DNA of 64,000 nt. Source: a virus. Location: positions 1 to 64,000 of the IMG/VR virus record IMGVR_UViG_3300009157_000001. The stretch is one strand, 5' to 3'. The translations under genes and the position numbers were made by a program. Within the stretch, counting starts at the first letter, position 1, and each line of letters starts with the position of its first letter. Below are positions 38,753 through 48,128 of this stretch, one piece after another. The notes under the pieces are model-generated. The model was not told the DNA's origin. It made no database searches and worked only from the letters and a program-made list of their open reading frames with translations.

Positions 38753-39779
38753 ACTTTTGGTTTATTGTTAGTTTCACATTATAGAACTTGTTCTCGGATC
38801 TCTCTTTGATCTCCTCTATTATTTCACCAGAGAGCTTAGAGAAGAGCTCAGTAGTGAGAAGTTTCTCATCACATAGATATTCTGCAAAGTTTTCCTCATC
38901 TAATTTCGAGAGCTGCCAGATATCTACTTTTCTTAAAAAAGCCTTTCCTATCTTGTCTCTTACTGAATAAGTAATTATTCCTGGAATACCATGTTCCGTA
39001 GATAGTTTCCATATATAATACATAGACTTTCTAACATCGCACTGCCAGAGGATATGTTTAGCTACCAGATGATCTGCTTCACTTTTGCTTTTAAACATAG
39101 CTCTTACAGATTCATAGGAGTTCTCATCCAGGACAGTTGACAAGATATTGTTTTCCATCACTGCTCTATCCAGAACTATAGGTACTTTATGAATAAGCAC
39201 TCTCTCAAGTACTTTAAGTCCCAGGGGACGTACTCCCCATACAGTATCACTCAAATAGTTACCTACTCTGGTGTGGTTCCACAGCCGTCCTGAGGAATCT
39301 ATTCTTGCTATCTTAGCTCCTTCTTGTGACAGCAGATAGTCTCGGGCGGTTCCTTTGATCTCAAACTGGTAACTTCTTTTAATTAATTCAATATCCCCGG
39401 ATCTGTAGCTACCCACAAGAGTAAAGGCCAGACAGGTCATCCTTGGCTCAGTACACCTATGTAAGATACTTCCATTACTTATTATAAGAGTTGCCTTCTC
39501 AATATCAGTTACTCTGGATGCACCTAGTTTTTTAAGTTGCTCTCTATAGTCTCTTTCTATAAACTGACTTCCCGGAAGTATGAATACTTTATCACCACTT
39601 ACTATCTTTCGGGTACCATCTCCATGAAGAGATTTCTCTATGGTTATATACCCTTCTTTATTTGTCTGGTAAACTGTATTTATCTTTTTATCCTTACCTG
39701 ATCCTTGTATAAAATACTTAGGTACAAGGTCAAGGTAAGGGGAGAGAGTCTCCTCTCTCCCTTCTTTAACTTCTGTCAT
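38727..39779 (-). CDS. Hypothetical protein, tandem paralogue A
   Basis: 350 residues, similar to the next gene at 37658: GDKVFILPGS...LKKLGASRVTDIEKATLIIS parallels its BRCT-like segment, and LLTTELFSKLSGEIIEEIKE parallels its C-terminus. Coupled to the MoxR ATPase gene by a 4-base ATGA overlap, so it is probably made in step with it. Function unknown; substrate or partner of the AAA/VWA machine is possible. Confidence 0.7.
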   Translation of the reverse strand: MTEVKEGREETLSPYLDLVPKYFIQGSGKDKKINTVYQTNKEGYITIEKSLHGDGTRKIVSGDKVFILPGSQFIERDYREQLKKLGASRVTDIEKATLIISNGSILHRCTEPRMTCLAFTLVGSYRSGDIELIKRSYQFEIKGTARDYLLSQEGAKIARIDSSGRLWNHTRVGNYLSDTVWGVRPLGLKVLERVLIHKVPIVLDRAVMENNILSTVLDENSYESVRAMFKSKSEADHLVAKHILWQCDVRKSMYYIWKLSTEHGIPGIITYSVRDKIGKAFLRKVDIWQLSKLDEENFAEYLCDEKLLTTELFSKLSGEIIEEIKERSENKFYNVKLTINQKFAQYVKTE

Positions 39780-41116
39780 TTTACTGCCATCTCTACCACC
39801 TTTTTATCGGTCATCAATTTTTGCCATTTTTGCTTATTTCCATTAAGCAGAGTTTTAATCATATGATAGTTCAGATCATCAGTAAAGATATCAGGGTCTG
39901 TTACCAGTCTTACAACTCTCTTACTCACTGCATCACTGATTGAGTTCTTCTCTGCATAAGTCAAAGAGTAGTTCATAACCCTGGTTGCCAGGATCGATGC
40001 TATGTCTGCCCTGTACTCAGTTTTGGTACCTATACATGACCTGAGTTCTCCTATAATATAAGTTTCATTCTCATGTAAAAGAATATCCTCAGGCTTCACC
40101 AATTTGTCTAACTTATTATTAATAAACAAGGTAAACATCTGGGTAAACTCCTGACCAACAGAACCTTCTCCTAATTGAGAGATCCTGGACAAGTCCTTCT
40201 GGAAATCTTGTATAGAAAAGATAGAATTGAAGAAGTTGGTAATACTTCTGGGATTTACTTCTTCTTTAACCAATTCCGGGTGTAGTAACAGAAAGTTAAT
40301 ACACCTACCATCAATCCCTTCTCTTTCTGCCCACTCTGCCCAACATTTTATATCAAAGACCAGATTCAGTCTTGTATACCGGGTCTTTTGAGCAATATCC
40401 ATGCTGTTGACCAAGTAGTTTCCTGAGTCAGGATTGGATGAAAGGATTATATGCCAGTCTTTAGGTAACTTCCAGGATACATACTCTTGCTGGTCAATGA
40501 TGTCCATACATGCTTGAATCATACGGACATCGGCCCGGGTATAGTCATCAATAAGGAAGATATATCCTTCTCCTTTGTCTGCAACCCAAGGAGGGGGACA
40601 GTAGTCCATTCTTTTATTACCAGTAAAGGTGTATCCGAGTTTAATGTACTCTCCAAGAGCATGTTCATCAACCCAAATACAATCAGAAGATGCTTCTATT
40701 ACTTCTACTTTTGCAACAGCAGTCTCTTCTTTTGGTACCTCTTGTTGTACAACAGGAACCTGGACAAGCTTTCCATCAATGAGCCGGGCAACAGTTTTGG
40801 CTGCGGGTTTAATAGGAACACTCTTTACTTCTTTCTTTTCAGATACTATACCTGCTTCTTTACACATCTGGAACTGCCTGATAGGAAAACCACACAAGTC
40901 TCCCAGCTCCTCCAATTGACTTAGAGAGAGCTTCTGGAAATTAAGGTTCATTTCCTGAGCTATTTGTTTTATGCACGAAGTCTTTCCAAGACCTGCCGTA
41001 CCCTCAACCTCAAAAGTTATGGGCTTCTTTCCTCTTTCTTGCAAGAACCTATTGTTCTCTACATTATACTTTATTAGCTCCTTGAGCTCCTTGATGTTAA
41101 GTGTTACTTGACTCAT
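39776..41116 (-). CDS. MoxR-type AAA+ ATPase
   Basis: 446 residues. Walker A EGTAGLGKTS near residues 30-39, Walker B GYIFLIDDYTRAD around residue 190, then LSSNPDSGNYLV as sensor-1 region. An insert of about 60 residues (EKKEVKSVPIKPAAKT onward) separates the strands. MoxR ATPases act with VWA proteins as remodelling chaperones, and the VWA partner is the gene directly upstream (41135). Substrate unknown. Confidence 0.82.
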   Translation of the reverse strand: MSQVTLNIKELKELIKYNVENNRFLQERGKKPITFEVEGTAGLGKTSCIKQIAQEMNLNFQKLSLSQLEELGDLCGFPIRQFQMCKEAGIVSEKKEVKSVPIKPAAKTVARLIDGKLVQVPVVQQEVPKEETAVAKVEVIEASSDCIWVDEHALGEYIKLGYTFTGNKRMDYCPPPWVADKGEGYIFLIDDYTRADVRMIQACMDIIDQQEYVSWKLPKDWHIILSSNPDSGNYLVNSMDIAQKTRYTRLNLVFDIKCWAEWAEREGIDGRCINFLLLHPELVKEEVNPRSITNFFNSIFSIQDFQKDLSRISQLGEGSVGQEFTQMFTLFINNKLDKLVKPEDILLHENETYIIGELRSCIGTKTEYRADIASILATRVMNYSLTYAEKNSISDAVSKRVVRLVTDPDIFTDDLNYHMIKTLLNGNKQKWQKLMTDKKVVEMAVK

Positions 41117-41134
41117 AGTTTAGTAAAGTGGTTA

Positions 41135-42445
41135 TTAATTAAGTTTAATGGTATGGCCTGGAAGGTGCTTATGATCCTTGGACTTTGTTGAGAGAACCCA
41201 AAGAATTCTTCCTAAGGGCTTTTCTGGAGCAGGTGCTTCACCATCTGTAAGAAATATACAACAGGTATACTTTCTTCTCTGCTCGTTGTAATACTGACAG
41301 AGAGGAGAGAAGTCGGTACCCCCTCTTCCTACAATTTTGATATCCTGATCTCTTCTATAAAGACTAATATCACTTATTGCAGCATCTGTCTGAGCCACTG
41401 TGACTTCAGCACCAGTTCTATGGATATGATCTATCTCTTTAAAGAACTCTACCAGTTCATCATTAGAGACTGATCCGGACGTGTCCACGGCAACCAGAAT
41501 ATGCTTCTTAGGCTTGATCTTAAGGCCCGGGTTATCCTCAAACCTCTTGTTGAACTTTCTCCTGAGCTTCTTTGTATAAACCCGGGTAGATCCTCCTGCA
41601 AAACGCCTAAGATACCCTCTCCAGTCAAATTTAGGAGGCTCCGGATTTTGAAGAGCTTTAATATAATCACTCATCTCTCCAGGAACAGTCCCCCTGCTCT
41701 TCTCTACCTGCTCAGCAACAGCTTTTAACTGGTAGTCAAGTTGAGACTTAAGTAACCTCTTTGTTGCATCATCCAGTCCTTCAAACTCACTCCAATCATG
41801 ATCACAAGGACCAGGTACTCCATCTTTCAGATCTTTTATAAGATCTCTAAGATTAGAATGACCCGGAGACTGTTTCTTTGACTTAGCCTCTTTTAATAAC
41901 TTGTCATAGTAGTAATCAGCTCCTCTTTTTAATTCCAGGTTAAGATCTTTGAAATCTTCAATGTATACTCCTCTTGGAGGAATATCCTTGCAGGCATTCA
42001 TATAATCTTCCCGGGTTATCTGTTTAGATAAGAACTTTACTTTTAGGCCTTCTACAATAGGATTCCACTTAGCATCAAACTGCTCTTTGGTCACATCTTT
42101 TGCAGGAAGATACAGATCTTCTATGTACTGATTCACACAGATATCAATTGCTATAGCATAGACTTCTTTCTCAGGATACTTACCACTCATACCCATTTCT
42201 ATATGAAAGAAGCATATATGCAAAAGCTCGTGCTTGAGAATTCCGGTTTTCCATGGATCCAGAAGTCTATCCCAGAAGCCCTCTCCGATAGTAAGCTGGT
42301 AGTTTATACCATTCTTACTTACTCCTGCAGTAGGAAAAGTGGAATGCCAGACTTTGTTTAAACCTATGAGAAAAAGCCCCCAAAAGGGCTCTTTCAACAT
42401 AAGGGTTTTACTAGCCTTAGCCAGGGATTCACTTCTGCTTCTCAT
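41135..42445 (-). CDS. VWA domain protein with metallopeptidase-like N-terminus (DUF2201 type)
   Basis: 436 residues. The N-terminal part has KHELLHICFFH, an HExxH zinc-site motif, near residues 71-81, as in the DUF2201 VWA-like metallopeptidase family. The C-terminal VWA domain starts at HILVAVDTSGSVS with an intact MIDAS DxSxS, followed by RGGTDFSP and CCIFLTDGE. It pairs with the MoxR ATPase gene 18 bases downstream. In known systems such pairs remodel or insert cofactors into protein complexes. Overlaps the upstream gene by 17 bases. Confidence 0.82.
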   Translation of the reverse strand: MRSRSESLAKASKTLMLKEPFWGLFLIGLNKVWHSTFPTAGVSKNGINYQLTIGEGFWDRLLDPWKTGILKHELLHICFFHIEMGMSGKYPEKEVYAIAIDICVNQYIEDLYLPAKDVTKEQFDAKWNPIVEGLKVKFLSKQITREDYMNACKDIPPRGVYIEDFKDLNLELKRGADYYYDKLLKEAKSKKQSPGHSNLRDLIKDLKDGVPGPCDHDWSEFEGLDDATKRLLKSQLDYQLKAVAEQVEKSRGTVPGEMSDYIKALQNPEPPKFDWRGYLRRFAGGSTRVYTKKLRRKFNKRFEDNPGLKIKPKKHILVAVDTSGSVSNDELVEFFKEIDHIHRTGAEVTVAQTDAAISDISLYRRDQDIKIVGRGGTDFSPLCQYYNEQRRKYTCCIFLTDGEAPAPEKPLGRILWVLSTKSKDHKHLPGHTIKLN

Positions 42446-42866
42446 CTTCTTTCAGTGTTATTTTTATATCTACTTTCTCAATAAAATCATACCCCCATTC
42501 CAGGAGATTATCTTTCACTTTGATAGCAAACTCATCAAACATAAAAGCAACCTGTTCAATAGGATATCCATTCTTTCCCAGAATAGTTATAATTTTATTC
42601 CAGGTGGGGTTATCATCCCCTTTTATCCCAAGACCTTCTACTTTTTTCAGAGTGTTTGGAGCATTCTCTTTCCATAAGGAAGCACCAAGCTCAGACTTTT
42701 TGTGAAGAAGTAGGATTGGTCCAATAGAGTTCTTAAAATCACAGTTCTCAATCGACTGAAGACCTACTACTTTGTCTTCCTGATTTGAGGAGATGAGAAG
42801 TTGAAGTATCCCATCAAAGTTGCTTGAGTTAATTACTACCTTTTCAGTTGTTGTTTTTGTTGCCAT
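42429..42866 (-). CDS. Conserved hypothetical protein
   Basis: 145 residues. Repeating helical pattern (residues 15-110) reminiscent of HEAT/ARM-like helices, and a Lys/Glu-rich end. No family recognised. It sits directly before the VWA gene with a 17-base overlap, so may belong to the same module. Confidence 0.65.
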   Translation of the reverse strand: MATKTTTEKVVINSSNFDGILQLLISSNQEDKVVGLQSIENCDFKNSIGPILLLHKKSELGASLWKENAPNTLKKVEGLGIKGDDNPTWNKIITILGKNGYPIEQVAFMFDEFAIKVKDNLLEWGYDFIEKVDIKITLKEDEKQK

Positions 42867-42867
42867 A

Positions 42868-43209
42868 TTAATCTTCCAGTTTTTGAGTTTTTAACATCCA
42901 TTTCTTGGGGGTTTTAAGGTTATCCACCCATTCCTTTGCACATGGGAGATATCCGTCACAGTCTTCACGGACATGTCTTTCTCCCACATAGCGAGTATAG
43001 ACGGTCTTCCCGTCTGAATTTACAAAAGAGGCCCCGAAGAGCCTCTCCATTTCAAATATACCTTCTGAGTGATGTCTGAACATCCTATGCACAGAATGTG
43101 ATATCCAACTTTTGGTTTCATCTAGCCAATTGTGCAGATGAATGTAATCTTGTTCCTTGCCTCCCCATTTCTTGACTGAGGATTTTGCATGCAATAAAGG
43201 ATGAGCCAC
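42868..43209 (-). CDS. DUF6915-like protein
   Basis: 113 residues. The start MAHPLLHAKSSVKKWGGKE, then HNWLDETKSWI and FRHHSEGIFEMERLFG, closely fits the DUF6915 pattern I know from phages and bacteria. His- and Trp-rich, possibly metal-binding. Function unknown. Its stop shares one base with the start of the gene downstream. Confidence 0.7.
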   Translation of the reverse strand: MAHPLLHAKSSVKKWGGKEQDYIHLHNWLDETKSWISHSVHRMFRHHSEGIFEMERLFGASFVNSDGKTVYTRYVGERHVREDCDGYLPCAKEWVDNLKTPKKWMLKTQKLED

Positions 43210-43583
43210 TATCTCTCTCCTCCTTTCAGCATTCCTTCATGATTATAAGTTTCATACTGCTCTATCCTGATATTATTCTCAACAGTATACTCTCCGGAAG
43301 GAACTTGTATTTTAACAGTACCCCTTCCTCCTTCATTATTGATCCAATCTTCAATAATATCAGTATTAAGAATATGATCATAACAGTAGTCATGTACAAA
43401 GTCTACTATACTCTCAGAGATTTCTTGGATGAGATCCTCTCCCTCTTTATTCTCAAAGAATGTTTCATCTATCTGTCCACTGTCCCCTTCTCCAGAATAT
43501 TCTACTTTTATTTGTTTCACTCCAAGATCCTCAAGTTTGAACATAAGACCTTCCCAGTCTAAATTCTCATCTCTACCCCTCAT
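43209..43583 (-). CDS. DUF6878-like protein
   Basis: 124 residues. The segment QIKVEYSGEGDSGQID (residues about 24-39) is the hallmark of the DUF6878 family. The C-terminal half is beta-rich (GTVKIQVPSGEYTVENN). Coupled to the RuvC-like gene by a 4-base overlap. Function unknown. Confidence 0.65.
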   Translation of the reverse strand: MRGRDENLDWEGLMFKLEDLGVKQIKVEYSGEGDSGQIDETFFENKEGEDLIQEISESIVDFVHDYCYDHILNTDIIEDWINNEGGRGTVKIQVPSGEYTVENNIRIEQYETYNHEGMLKGGER

Positions 43584-44092
43584 GAAAACTTTCTTCTTGC
43601 ATATTCGGACATAAGAAGAGCATCAACAATACCTTCATGGGCATTCTTGGATTTCTCGGACCCTCTCAGGTCCAGATCTGGAAAAAGTCTCTTTGCTGAA
43701 AGAAGTGCCATTGCTTTAGTGTCTTTAATCATAGTCTTTTTGCTTTTACTTGGTTTACTTATTTCTTGAACACCTTGGAATAGTTCCTTTTGCCAATCTT
43801 TAGCATTTACTTTAGTATAAGGAAGTCCACAGGCAATTACAGCCATCTCAGTTGCCCCGGCCACATGACCAAAGGTAAAAGTAGCCCCTGCAGCACTCCC
43901 AAAAATAGCTCTTAGATTCTCAAATACTACATGACATGGTTTATCTTTGAACTCTGACAAAATCTTGTACAGAGCATGATAATCCACCTCATTGTTTATT
44001 AGGGGTATGGTTACAAGAACAGTACTAAGTGGAGATTGTATTGCAATACCACCTTTTTTTCCTATATCTACACCTATGAAGGTCTTATCCAT
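43580..44092 (-). CDS. RuvC-like Holliday junction resolvase
   Basis: 170 residues from ATG 44092 (an upstream TTG at 44101 is the only other start). RNase-H-fold acidic residues are in place: GVDIGKKGGIA (first Asp), VVFENL (Glu) and HEGIVDALLMSEY (C-terminal Asp pair region). KDWQKELF and a basic SKPSKSKK loop match poxvirus/phage RuvC-like enzymes. It would resolve branched DNA before packaging. Overlaps the primase stop by eight bases. Confidence 0.85.
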   Translation of the reverse strand: MDKTFIGVDIGKKGGIAIQSPLSTVLVTIPLINNEVDYHALYKILSEFKDKPCHVVFENLRAIFGSAAGATFTFGHVAGATEMAVIACGLPYTKVNAKDWQKELFQGVQEISKPSKSKKTMIKDTKAMALLSAKRLFPDLDLRGSEKSKNAHEGIVDALLMSEYARRKFS

Positions 44093-45068
44093 ACATATCA
44101 AAATTTAAGGATTCTTTGAATACCCCGGCAAGTCTTCTTCTGACTTTGGTTATGCCATGGGTCTTTACTGCATCTGCTATGTCCTTCTCCATACTAAGTT
44201 GGATATAAGGAAGAGCATAAATTTCCTTGTACTTCTTCATTGCAAGAAGTCCGGATTTATCATTGTCCAGAAGAGTGCACACTATAGGATAGACCTCTTT
44301 GTAATACTCAATCTTTTCCTGAGGTATTAGGGTATTCTCACTATCCGGAGCTACTACTTCTAGGTTCCAACCGGTCTTGAGCAGACAAAGAGCATCCTTA
44401 AGTGAAGCACAAATTACCAGGATTGGTGAGGTAAAGGTCAGTTGATCACTTCCCTGGATATAACTCTTTACTTTGAGAAACTTCTTTTGTAAGATGGTAG
44501 GTTGATATATCTTATACAAGGTTCCTTCCTTATCAAAATACCCATAGATATAATGTCTGCAGATATTTATCTCTTCCCCGGTCCCATCTCTTCTCATAAG
44601 ATATGATTCCAGGGGTACAACATTATATTTCTCAAGAATAGTAGATGTTATACCATACTTAGTCCAGTATCTTTTGTCCAAGACATTCCAACCTCTTTTC
44701 TTAAAGTCTATAACCCGGTATCTTCCCTGGAGCCTCATCTCAGGAAACCGATATTCCCCATCCTGGATGAACCTTTCATAGTCCTCAATTATCCGGGTAG
44801 TAGCTTCGTCCTTAGACCTTAAGTCAAATAGGAGTCTTACCAGTTCCACTGCTGTTCCCTTGTGACCCGTAGAGAAGTCATTAAACATATACCTTCCTAC
44901 TTTTCCATTCCAGTATATACAGAATGAAGGATTGCTTTCCCCGGGATTAAACAAAGACTTCATCTTTATATCCTGTCCAGAGAGCTTCTCAGAAAGACTG
45001 CAGTACCTTTCAAATATCCACTCTGTGGGAACTTCGTGGAGACCCGTTACAATTTTAGTACTTATCAT
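44085..45068 (-). CDS. DNA primase with TOPRIM domain
   Basis: 327 residues. N-terminal half (FNPGESNPSFCIYW, then YMFNDFSTGHKGTAVELVRLL) matches the catalytic N-lobe of DnaG-type phage primases. The TOPRIM part includes PILVICASLKDALCLLK and LLDNDKSGLLA, the DxD metal site. No clear CHC2 zinc-binding Cys set is seen. It makes primers for PolB. A hairpin terminator lies between it and the SSB gene upstream. Confidence 0.85.
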   Translation of the reverse strand: MISTKIVTGLHEVPTEWIFERYCSLSEKLSGQDIKMKSLFNPGESNPSFCIYWNGKVGRYMFNDFSTGHKGTAVELVRLLFDLRSKDEATTRIIEDYERFIQDGEYRFPEMRLQGRYRVIDFKKRGWNVLDKRYWTKYGITSTILEKYNVVPLESYLMRRDGTGEEINICRHYIYGYFDKEGTLYKIYQPTILQKKFLKVKSYIQGSDQLTFTSPILVICASLKDALCLLKTGWNLEVVAPDSENTLIPQEKIEYYKEVYPIVCTLLDNDKSGLLAMKKYKEIYALPYIQLSMEKDIADAVKTHGITKVRRRLAGVFKESLNFDMYG

Positions 45069-45074
45069 ATAGAG

Positions 45075-45106
45075 GAAAGTAAAATAGGGGGATTTCTCCC
45101 CCTATT
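45075..45106 (-). terminator. Hairpin terminator between SSB and primase genes
   Basis: On the - strand a 10-bp perfect stem (AATAGGGGGA with TCCCCCTATT) is closed by GAAA and followed by TTACTTT. It lies four bases past the SSB-like stop and seven bases before the primase start, so it could limit read-through into the primase gene. Confidence 0.75.
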
Positions 45107-45109
45107 GAT

Positions 45110-45808
45110 TTAATCAAGATTGAAATCCGAGTCTACAGATGAAGAAGACTTGAGTCCTTCTTCTTCTTTATCATCAAAAGATGATACACTTTCTACTTTC
45201 TTTTTTCTTTTATGAGCAGTCTCATCAAATTTCATGAGTTTACTCACTTTGGGATCAGTATCTGCCAGTTCGAACATTACTTTGCCATCAGCAGATCTCG
45301 GCAAGAAAAGATCATAGTTTGTATAACCACTTTTACCTACATACTCTTTTCCTCCAAGACACCAATTCAGAGACTTCCCTTTGAATGGTTTTGCTTTGGC
45401 AAATGCTGCAACAAACCTTTCTATGGTCTCGTGCTTGTTATCCTGGGCATCAAACCACTTCATGGCTCCGGTTGCCTGACAAAGATCTCTGAGGAACTTA
45501 AGGATCTCCTTGTCCCTAAACATTTTTCTACCGCCTTTGGTTACCCTGTCTTCGTATGCATACTCATTGCTTCTCACTTTTCCTACCTGTCCTTTGTACC
45601 TTCCTAATTCTGGTTTGTCTTTGTCTATGAAAAACCCTTCAAATCCTTCTATTGGAGCAGTCTCCAGAAATAGAATCAAATGATAGGCTCCTTCTTTAAA
45701 CTGATATTTTTCCAGTTCTACTTCCTTGATTTCACAAGTGTTATTTCCTGGCTTAATTGATTTTGGTATTCCCCCACCTTCCTGTGGGAGGTCTTTAGTA
45801 CTTAGCAT
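45110..45808 (-). CDS. Single-stranded DNA-binding protein
   Basis: 232 residues. The N-terminal about 150 residues have an OB-fold-like beta pattern (CEIKEVELEKYQF, YHLILFLETAP). The C-terminus is a Ser/Glu/Asp-rich tail ending SDFNLD, as in SSB tails that recruit partners. It lies between the recombinase-like ATPase and primase, the usual place in crAss-like replication arms. Assignment rests on tail and context more than motifs. Confidence 0.7.
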   Translation of the reverse strand: MLSTKDLPQEGGGIPKSIKPGNNTCEIKEVELEKYQFKEGAYHLILFLETAPIEGFEGFFIDKDKPELGRYKGQVGKVRSNEYAYEDRVTKGGRKMFRDKEILKFLRDLCQATGAMKWFDAQDNKHETIERFVAAFAKAKPFKGKSLNWCLGGKEYVGKSGYTNYDLFLPRSADGKVMFELADTDPKVSKLMKFDETAHKRKKKVESVSSFDDKEEEGLKSSSSVDSDFNLD

Positions 45809-45832
45809 AAACTTCTAGTGGTTACAGGTTTA

Positions 45833-46612
45833 TTAATCAATGAAAATTTTATCCCAATAAGTAGTCAGTTTGTTATCTTTCTTCTCGGATATCAGAATTA
45901 CATTATTACTCAGATGAGGGGCTCTTGCACCACAAGAGACTTCATCCGAGGTTTTAAAACTAATAAAGTTCTGATCTTTTACTCTGTATAGATACCCCAC
46001 AGCATCTGAGTATGAGGTTGTAATCCTCTTCAGTTTACCTGTTAGATCTAAGTCCAGGGAGGTAAACTCACTGGTAGCTTTGTCTAGTTGGATGTCTTTG
46101 ACATGTCCCATCAGAATAATACGAGGGGCCCAGGTCTTTATATAATCTAAGGTCTTGGTAAAAGCCTCCCTTTGCCACATCCAACCTGCCCCATTCGGCA
46201 TATTGATGATACTTCCATACTTTGCTTTACCACTATCCGGAGCATACTTATCCGGATCATTGGGATCTTTCTTAAACCAGTTCATCCCCATAGGGGTCTT
46301 TGAGTAGATATCTTCTGCATAAGGAGTAACAATTTCCTCCAGAGCAGTAATTGTATCTACAACTATATAATCATAAGGCTTTGAGGCCTCCCTAATCTTC
46401 TTACCTATAATCTTAATATCTGCTACTGATCTTGCCTTAAGTTTTATAGCACTTACAAAATCTGAACCTTCTTCAAGATCCAGTAGAAGTGCATTATCCA
46501 GTGCAGCCGCAAGTTCTGTCTTACCAGTCTTGGGCTTTGAAAAGATAATTAAATTCCTTGGACTGGTTGAACCAGCCGGTACTTTCTTTGTTGGAAGAAT
46601 TAACTCACTCAT
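45833..46612 (-). CDS. Sak4-like RecA-fold ATPase
   Basis: 259 residues. Walker A FSKPKTGKTELAA (residues about 24-36); Walker B YDYIVVDTITAL; a third motif RIILMGHVKD. Length and single RecA core fit the Sak4/AAA_24 phage annealing-recombination ATPases, which work with SSB and an exonuclease. Coupled by ATGA overlap to the gene upstream. Confidence 0.82.
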   Translation of the reverse strand: MSELILPTKKVPAGSTSPRNLIIFSKPKTGKTELAAALDNALLLDLEEGSDFVSAIKLKARSVADIKIIGKKIREASKPYDYIVVDTITALEEIVTPYAEDIYSKTPMGMNWFKKDPNDPDKYAPDSGKAKYGSIINMPNGAGWMWQREAFTKTLDYIKTWAPRIILMGHVKDIQLDKATSEFTSLDLDLTGKLKRITTSYSDAVGYLYRVKDQNFISFKTSDEVSCGARAPHLSNNVILISEKKDNKLTTYWDKIFID

Positions 46613-47127
46613 TTTACCAGATTATTCAACCATTCCTTTAAAGAAATAGGTTTCCTTGTGAGAATTGCTGCCAGGTCCCTTATAGTCATCTGACTTATTG
46701 GAGCATCCAGATTTGGATCCAGGATCTCAAAATTATCAGGATTGGGTACAACAGAACCTCTATCAATTTTGATAAGTTCTGCTATAGGTACCAGATATCT
46801 GGTGTATCCTTTCTTCTCATCCTTAACCTTTTCAAATTCTTCTTCCCAGTGAGGATTATGCTTAAGCTTGTACAAGATCCTGGCAGGATCTTCTGAGTTG
46901 TAATCCTTATCTATAAACTCAGTATAGATATCTTCATTTTTTCTTAACTCACTCTCAAATAAACCTATATGGTGCTCAGCCCCGGATCTGGGTCTGTAGC
47001 TCATTTTAGGTATATATAAAGCCTCTGGCATTCCCAGTGCCTCAAACAAAGGTTGTTGATGTTCCCTAAGCTTAGCAATCTTGACCTTTCTTTCTTCAGG
47101 TCTGTTTGTTGTTTGGATCATTGTCAT
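46609..47127 (-). CDS. Conserved replication-arm hypothetical protein
   Basis: 172 residues. Helical, with a basic N-terminus (RPEERKVKIAKLREH) and a C-terminal ISQMTIRDLAAILTRKPISL segment that looks like a small interaction helix. ATGA overlaps couple it both to DnaB upstream and to the Sak4-like gene downstream, so it probably assists them. No family recognised. Confidence 0.7.
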   Translation of the reverse strand: MTMIQTTNRPEERKVKIAKLREHQQPLFEALGMPEALYIPKMSYRPRSGAEHHIGLFESELRKNEDIYTEFIDKDYNSEDPARILYKLKHNPHWEEEFEKVKDEKKGYTRYLVPIAELIKIDRGSVVPNPDNFEILDPNLDAPISQMTIRDLAAILTRKPISLKEWLNNLVK

Positions 47128-48128
47128 GTTCTCATTCTTGTTTGTTTGGGTGGTGTCTTCATTTCTATGATTCTCATCCTGTCAAATTCTGCTTTGAAAA
47201 AACTCATTCTATTATCTCCATTCCGGCACTTTAAGAAGTGCATAACCAAAGTTTTATCATCTTCAATGATATACCGGTCCGGTCCATAAAATCTTATTTT
47301 CTGTTTACCCGGTCTGTTAAGACCCACTACCATATCTGCATGTTGTAGTAAAGCATCTGCCCCAAAAATATCACTCTCCAGGACATAATTGCCATACTTC
47401 CCATCTTCATTTCTGTCAGGACTATCTATCCCACGATTAAGTTGACTTAGTATTACAAAAGCTATTGGGTATTTCCTTTTAAGGTCAGTTACTACTTCTC
47501 CAAGTTCATAGAGCATATCTTGTTTGTCCTTCTGACCAACGGCCTTTTTTAGAAGTAAAGAGTGATCTATTGCAATAAGGGTTTTCAAATAAACAGTAGC
47601 ATCTCCAGATAGTACAGCATGATCTTTCATATACAACTTTATAATGTCATAGAATTCTCTCACAGTAGGAGGGGACTCAACAACATCAACAGGATAATCT
47701 GATCTTTTTTTAGCATACTTTAAGCACAACTCAAGATCCTCCCGGGTAAGAGGAGAATCTTCTGCACTACAGAGATATTTATAGGACTTTCCTAGACTAC
47801 TTGCATATTCCCTAATTGCAGAAGTTCTTGCCAACATCTCCATTTGAAATTCCAAGACCCTAAAATTCTCTCCTGGATTCAATTCAAAAGATTCTCTTAC
47901 TATTTGATTTAAGATAAGACTCTTACCTGAACCCGGTCTACCTGCAATTACAGTAGTGGAATTCCATTCTATACCCGCAGTACCTGCATCATTGAATTTG
48001 CTCCAGGGAGTTGATAGGCTTTTTATCTCTCCTTTCATTCTCCCTTGCATATATCTTAGAGAAGCAGTGAATCCTTCCTTCTGATCTTTCCAAGGTCTGT
48101 CTTTGGGTTTTTCTATAGGTTTTATCAT
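47124..48128 (-). CDS. dnaB: Replicative DnaB-type helicase
   Basis: 334 residues from ATG 48128 (MIKPIEKPKD). This start is chosen because its ATG overlaps the TGA of a small membrane-protein gene; an ATG at 48269 would overlap that whole gene. Walker A AGRPGSGKSLIL, helicase motif LIAIDHSLLLKK, VILSQLNRGID and a HADMVVGLNRPGK motif are the DnaB C-terminal (RecA) domain. The usual N-terminal helical domain is missing or very short. It unwinds DNA ahead of PolB and recruits primase. Confidence 0.88.
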   Translation of the reverse strand: MIKPIEKPKDRPWKDQKEGFTASLRYMQGRMKGEIKSLSTPWSKFNDAGTAGIEWNSTTVIAGRPGSGKSLILNQIVRESFELNPGENFRVLEFQMEMLARTSAIREYASSLGKSYKYLCSAEDSPLTREDLELCLKYAKKRSDYPVDVVESPPTVREFYDIIKLYMKDHAVLSGDATVYLKTLIAIDHSLLLKKAVGQKDKQDMLYELGEVVTDLKRKYPIAFVILSQLNRGIDSPDRNEDGKYGNYVLESDIFGADALLQHADMVVGLNRPGKQKIRFYGPDRYIIEDDKTLVMHFLKCRNGDNRMSFFKAEFDRMRIIEMKTPPKQTRMRT

